This document shows positions 6,271 through 8,304 of a stretch of DNA of 8,304 nucleotides, in pieces (position 1 is the stretch's first letter; each line of letters begins with the position of its first letter). This DNA comes from Gemmataceae bacterium (GTDB taxonomy: Bacteria > Planctomycetota > Planctomycetia > Gemmatales > Gemmataceae). Under the pieces are notes generated by a model. It was given only the letters and a program-made list of their open reading frames with translations, made no database searches and was not told the DNA's origin. The DNA is taken from assembly GCA_020847555.1 (NCBI GenBank), contig JADLBT010000422.1:1-8304 (forward strand), read 5' to 3'. The translations under genes were made by a program, and so were the position numbers.

Positions 6271-7814
6271 TACGACCAACCCTCCCGTGGCGCCTCGGCG
6301 CCGAACCAGCGCTCGGTGACGACCTTCTTGCGCGTGTAGAACGCGACGGCGTCGGGGCCGTGGGCGTTCAGGTCGCCGTAGAGCGACTCCTTCCAGCCGC
6401 CGAACGAGAAGAACGCCATCGGCGCCGGGACGCCAAGGTTGACGCCCAGCATACCCGCCTGGCTGCGCGCCCGAAACTCGCGCGCCGCCGCCCCCGAGCG
6501 CGTGAACAGCGACACCGAGTTACCGTACCGGCTGCGGTTCGTCAGCTCGATCGCCTCGCCCAGATCGCGCGCCCGCAGCACGCTCACGACCGGGCCGAAG
6601 ATCTCCTCCCGCGCGACGAACATCTCCGGCTTCACCTCGTCGAACACCGTCGCGCCGACAAAGCAGCCGTGCGGCCGGTCGGGGACGTTGGCGCCGCGGC
6701 CGTCGAGCACCAGCCGCGCCCCCTCGCCCACGCCACGCTCAATCGCGTCGAGGATGCGCTGGCGCTGCTCCGGGCTGAGAACGGGCGAGAGAGTGGCGGC
6801 CTCGTCCAGACCGTCGCCCAGGCGCAGCGCGCGGGCCGCGCCGACGAACGCCGCGACGGTCGCGTCCTGCTGGGCGCGGTCGCCGACCGCGACGAGGACG
6901 CTCCCCGCCAGACAGCGCTGGCCGGCGCACCCGTAGCAGGCGCCGATCATGGCGGCGATGCTGCGCGGCAGGTCCGCATCGGGCAGGACGATCAGATGGT
7001 TCTTGGCGCCGCCGAGCGCCTGAACGCGCTTGCCGTGGGTGGCGGCGGTGCGGTAGACCGACGCAGCCACGGCGGACGAGCCGACGAAGGAGACAGCCTG
7101 CACGTGCGGGTCGGCGAGCAGGCGCTCGCTCACCTCCTTGCCGCCCTGCACGACGCTGACGACACCGTCGGGCAGGCCGGCCTCGTGGAACAGTTCCATC
7201 AGCCGCGTCCCGGTGAGCGGCGCCTTCTCGGCGGGCTTGAGGACGAACGGGTTGCCGCAGGCGACGGCCAGCGGTGCCATCCACAGAGGGATCATCGCCG
7301 GGAAGTTGAACGGCGGGATGCCGACGACGACGCCGACAGGTTCGAGAATGACGTAGCTGTCGAGGTTGCGGGCGATGTCGGGCAGGGTGCGTCCCATCAG
7401 CAGGCTGGGGACGCCGCACGCGAACTCGACCACGTCGATGCCGCGCCGGAGCGAGCCGCGCGCCTCGCTCAGCAGCTTGCCGTTCTCGCGCACGATCAGG
7501 CGCGCCAGCTCGTCGAAGCGTTCCTCGAGCAATTCCCGGAAGCGGAACAGGGCGCGGGCTCGGTCCGGCGGCGGGGTGGCGCGCCACGCGGGGAACGCCC
7601 GCGCCGCGGCGGCACACGCCTCGTCCACCTGGGCCGCCGACGCCTCGCGCACTGCGGCGATCACCTCGCGCGTGTCGGCGGGGTTGAGGAGACGGCGCGT
7701 CTGCGGCCCTTCCCCCGCGACGGGCCGGCCGCCAATCAGGTTCAGGCCCGGTTCGGGGGGCCGCGCCTTTCCATCGCCCCGCGTCGGCCGGTCGGCTTCG
7801 CGCTGCTGTGTCAT
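6270..7814 (-). CDS. mmsA: CoA-acylating methylmalonate-semialdehyde dehydrogenase
   Basis: Oxidises methylmalonate semialdehyde to propionyl-CoA, or malonate semialdehyde to acetyl-CoA, with NAD, CoA and release of CO2; it ends valine, beta-alanine, thymine/uracil and in some bacteria inositol breakdown. The protein has 514 residues, close to the usual 500. Subfamily hallmarks, not just general ALDH ones: GRTLPDIARNLDSYVILEPV, PPFNFPAMIPLWMAP (Asn170), GGAKNH (269-273) in place of the usual ALDH glutamate motif, catalytic Cys301 in AGQRCLAGS with Arg300, REEIFGPVVSV (Glu404), and FFSFGGWKESLYGDLNAHG. The arginines at 123-124 and 300 fit those reported to matter in the B. subtilis enzyme, by my memory. 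The ATG at 7814 has GGAG 11 nt upstream; an in-frame ATG at 7868 has none. The stop TAA overlaps the ATG of the aminotransferase (TAATG). No close mmsB or regulator is visible. Confidence 0.95.
   Translation of the reverse strand: MTQQREADRPTRGDGKARPPEPGLNLIGGRPVAGEGPQTRRLLNPADTREVIAAVREASAAQVDEACAAAARAFPAWRATPPPDRARALFRFRELLEERFDELARLIVRENGKLLSEARGSLRRGIDVVEFACGVPSLLMGRTLPDIARNLDSYVILEPVGVVVGIPPFNFPAMIPLWMAPLAVACGNPFVLKPAEKAPLTGTRLMELFHEAGLPDGVVSVVQGGKEVSERLLADPHVQAVSFVGSSAVAASVYRTAATHGKRVQALGGAKNHLIVLPDADLPRSIAAMIGACYGCAGQRCLAGSVLVAVGDRAQQDATVAAFVGAARALRLGDGLDEAATLSPVLSPEQRQRILDAIERGVGEGARLVLDGRGANVPDRPHGCFVGATVFDEVKPEMFVAREEIFGPVVSVLRARDLGEAIELTNRSRYGNSVSLFTRSGAAAREFRARSQAGMLGVNLGVPAPMAFFSFGGWKESLYGDLNAHGPDAVAFYTRKKVVTERWFGAEAPREGWS
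6280..6286 (-). promoter_or_regulatory. Ribosome binding site of the aminotransferase, inside mmsA
   Basis: On the minus strand GGGAGGG sits in the last codons of mmsA, 9 nt before the overlapping ATG. Together with the TAATG junction at 6272-6268 it indicates reinitiation or coupled translation, and it favours ATG 6270 over the TTG at 6279. Confidence 0.65.
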
Positions 7815-7825
7815 GGCGCTGATGT

Positions 7826-7829
7826 CTCC
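7826..7829 (-). promoter_or_regulatory. Weak ribosome binding site of mmsA
   Basis: On the minus strand GGAG (7829-7826) lies 11 nt before the ATG at 7814, a long but workable spacing. No convincing promoter was found in 7815-7935; a TAGCAT on the minus strand (7870-7865) is the closest -10 match but has no -35 partner. Confidence 0.45.
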
Positions 7830-7910
7830 GCGTGTGGTTGGGGAATGCCCCGAGGGCTCGAGCGTCATGCTACCGTCTGAACCGCGCCCGGGCCAGGGGA
7901 TCGCGGCACC

Positions 7911-7932
7911 GGCGCTCGCACCAGCCCGGCGC
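7911..7932. repeat. Second copy of the intergenic dispersed repeat
   Basis: These 22 bases are identical to 4916-4937, the junction of the tandem repeat in the convergent gap. On the minus strand the copy begins 3 nt past the stop codon of the SWIM-type gene and ends 96 nt before the mmsA start. Its GCCCGGCGC (7924-7932) could pair, with one bulged base, with GCGCCCGGGC at 7884-7893, giving a loose hairpin between the two genes. Confidence 0.65.
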
Positions 7933-7935
7933 AGG

Positions 7936-8304
7936 TTATCCGTCGAGGATCGGCTTCCCCTCCAGGCCGTCGAGCAGTTCCAGAAGCCGACGTTTGCGGC
8001 GGTTGTCCTCGCGCAGCCTGGCGAGGTAGGTCGTCCACTCGCCGGCGCGGCCGAGTTTCCGGAGCAGGTCGCGCTGCTTGCGCAGGCAGGGCAGGGCGGA
8101 CTCGTACGCGGAGGGGCTCGTCCTGGCGATGTGCCCTTCCGCGAGACGCCGGTAGATCTCCAGGGCACGCTCCGGATGGGTCTTCACCACAGCGTCGGCG
8201 ATCTTGCCCGAGTAGACGTCCATGCCGTGGAAGGCGTGGCCGGCCCTGCCGCGTTCCTTGTTCATGAGGTCGTACCAGCGCAACACGTCGTCGGGCCGAT
8301 CCTC
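7936..8304 (-). CDS. C-terminal end of probable SWIM zinc-finger family protein (truncated by window edge)
   Basis: The minus-strand frame is open from the window edge to TAA at 7938-7936, giving 122 residues of what must be a longer protein; the GTG at 8286 is internal. The fragment is helical and resembles the alpha-helical repeat tail I know from bacterial SWIM-domain zinc-finger proteins: HPERALEIYRRLAEGHIA, SAYESALPCLRKQRDLLRKL, GEWTTYLARLREDNRRKRRL and LLDGLEGKPIL. The SWIM motif itself (CxC..CxH) would be upstream, outside the window, so this assignment rests on family memory only. SWIM proteins are thought to bind nucleic acids or partner proteins, and the role here is unknown. It precedes mmsA by 121 bp on the same strand. 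A general TPR-like helical protein is the alternative. Confidence 0.6.
   Translation of the reverse strand, partial: EDRPDDVLRWYDLMNKERGRAGHAFHGMDVYSGKIADAVVKTHPERALEIYRRLAEGHIARTSPSAYESALPCLRKQRDLLRKLGRAGEWTTYLARLREDNRRKRRLLELLDGLEGKPILDG

Noticed and set aside
5383..6339. 318-residue plus-strand open frame antisense to the aminotransferase
   Set aside because: Mirror frame of a well-supported gene, crossing its start and the mmsA junction.
6261..7880. 539-residue plus-strand open frame antisense to mmsA
   Set aside because: mmsA is certain from its motifs; this frame has the His/Arg/Asp/Ala-rich composition of a mirror frame and no recognisable domain.
7815..8168. N-terminal extension of mmsA into the SWIM-type gene
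   Set aside because: The extra residues are a frame-shifted shadow of the upstream gene; the family length and the Shine-Dalgarno support 7814.

Overview
This is a high-GC bacterial chromosomal window with protein-coding genes on both strands, short gaps and no RNA gene, transposase or CRISPR array. A secreted formylglycine sulfatase, an orphan soluble hybrid histidine kinase, a SWIM-type zinc-finger protein tail and GC-rich intergenic palindromes together suggest a planctomycete or similar soil or freshwater bacterium. That placement is inferred from gene style, not from a marker gene.

Plus strand, left to right: the 3' half of a pyruvate kinase gene (1-726, cut by the window edge); a 250-residue protein of unknown function with an N-terminal coiled coil (837-1589); a signal-peptide-bearing sulfatase (1713-3092); and a 522-residue cytoplasmic hybrid histidine kinase/response regulator (3326-4894). 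The kinase has its own TATAAT-type promoter and a roughly 100-nt GC-rich leader.

Minus strand, right to left: the C-terminal end of a probable SWIM zinc-finger family protein (8304-7936, cut by the window edge); a CoA-acylating methylmalonate-semialdehyde dehydrogenase (7814-6270, mmsA); and a class III PLP aminotransferase (6270-4990). The last two overlap by one base (TAATG) and form a translationally coupled pair. An amine donor such as beta-alanine or beta-aminoisobutyrate could be transaminated to (methyl)malonate semialdehyde and then oxidised to acetyl-CoA or propionyl-CoA. The plus and minus blocks converge at about 4895-4989.

The core genes belong to known families. The least explained content lies between them: nested inverted repeats on both sides of the sulfatase gene; a 23-bp-period tandem repeat with competing hairpin arms in the convergent gap, sharing 22 identical bases with the gap upstream of mmsA; hairpins that start on or overlap the stop codons of three genes; a cysteine/histidine cluster in the kinase's receiver-like N-terminal domain; and the unrecognised 250-residue protein. 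I found no clear sign of a wholly new multi-gene system.
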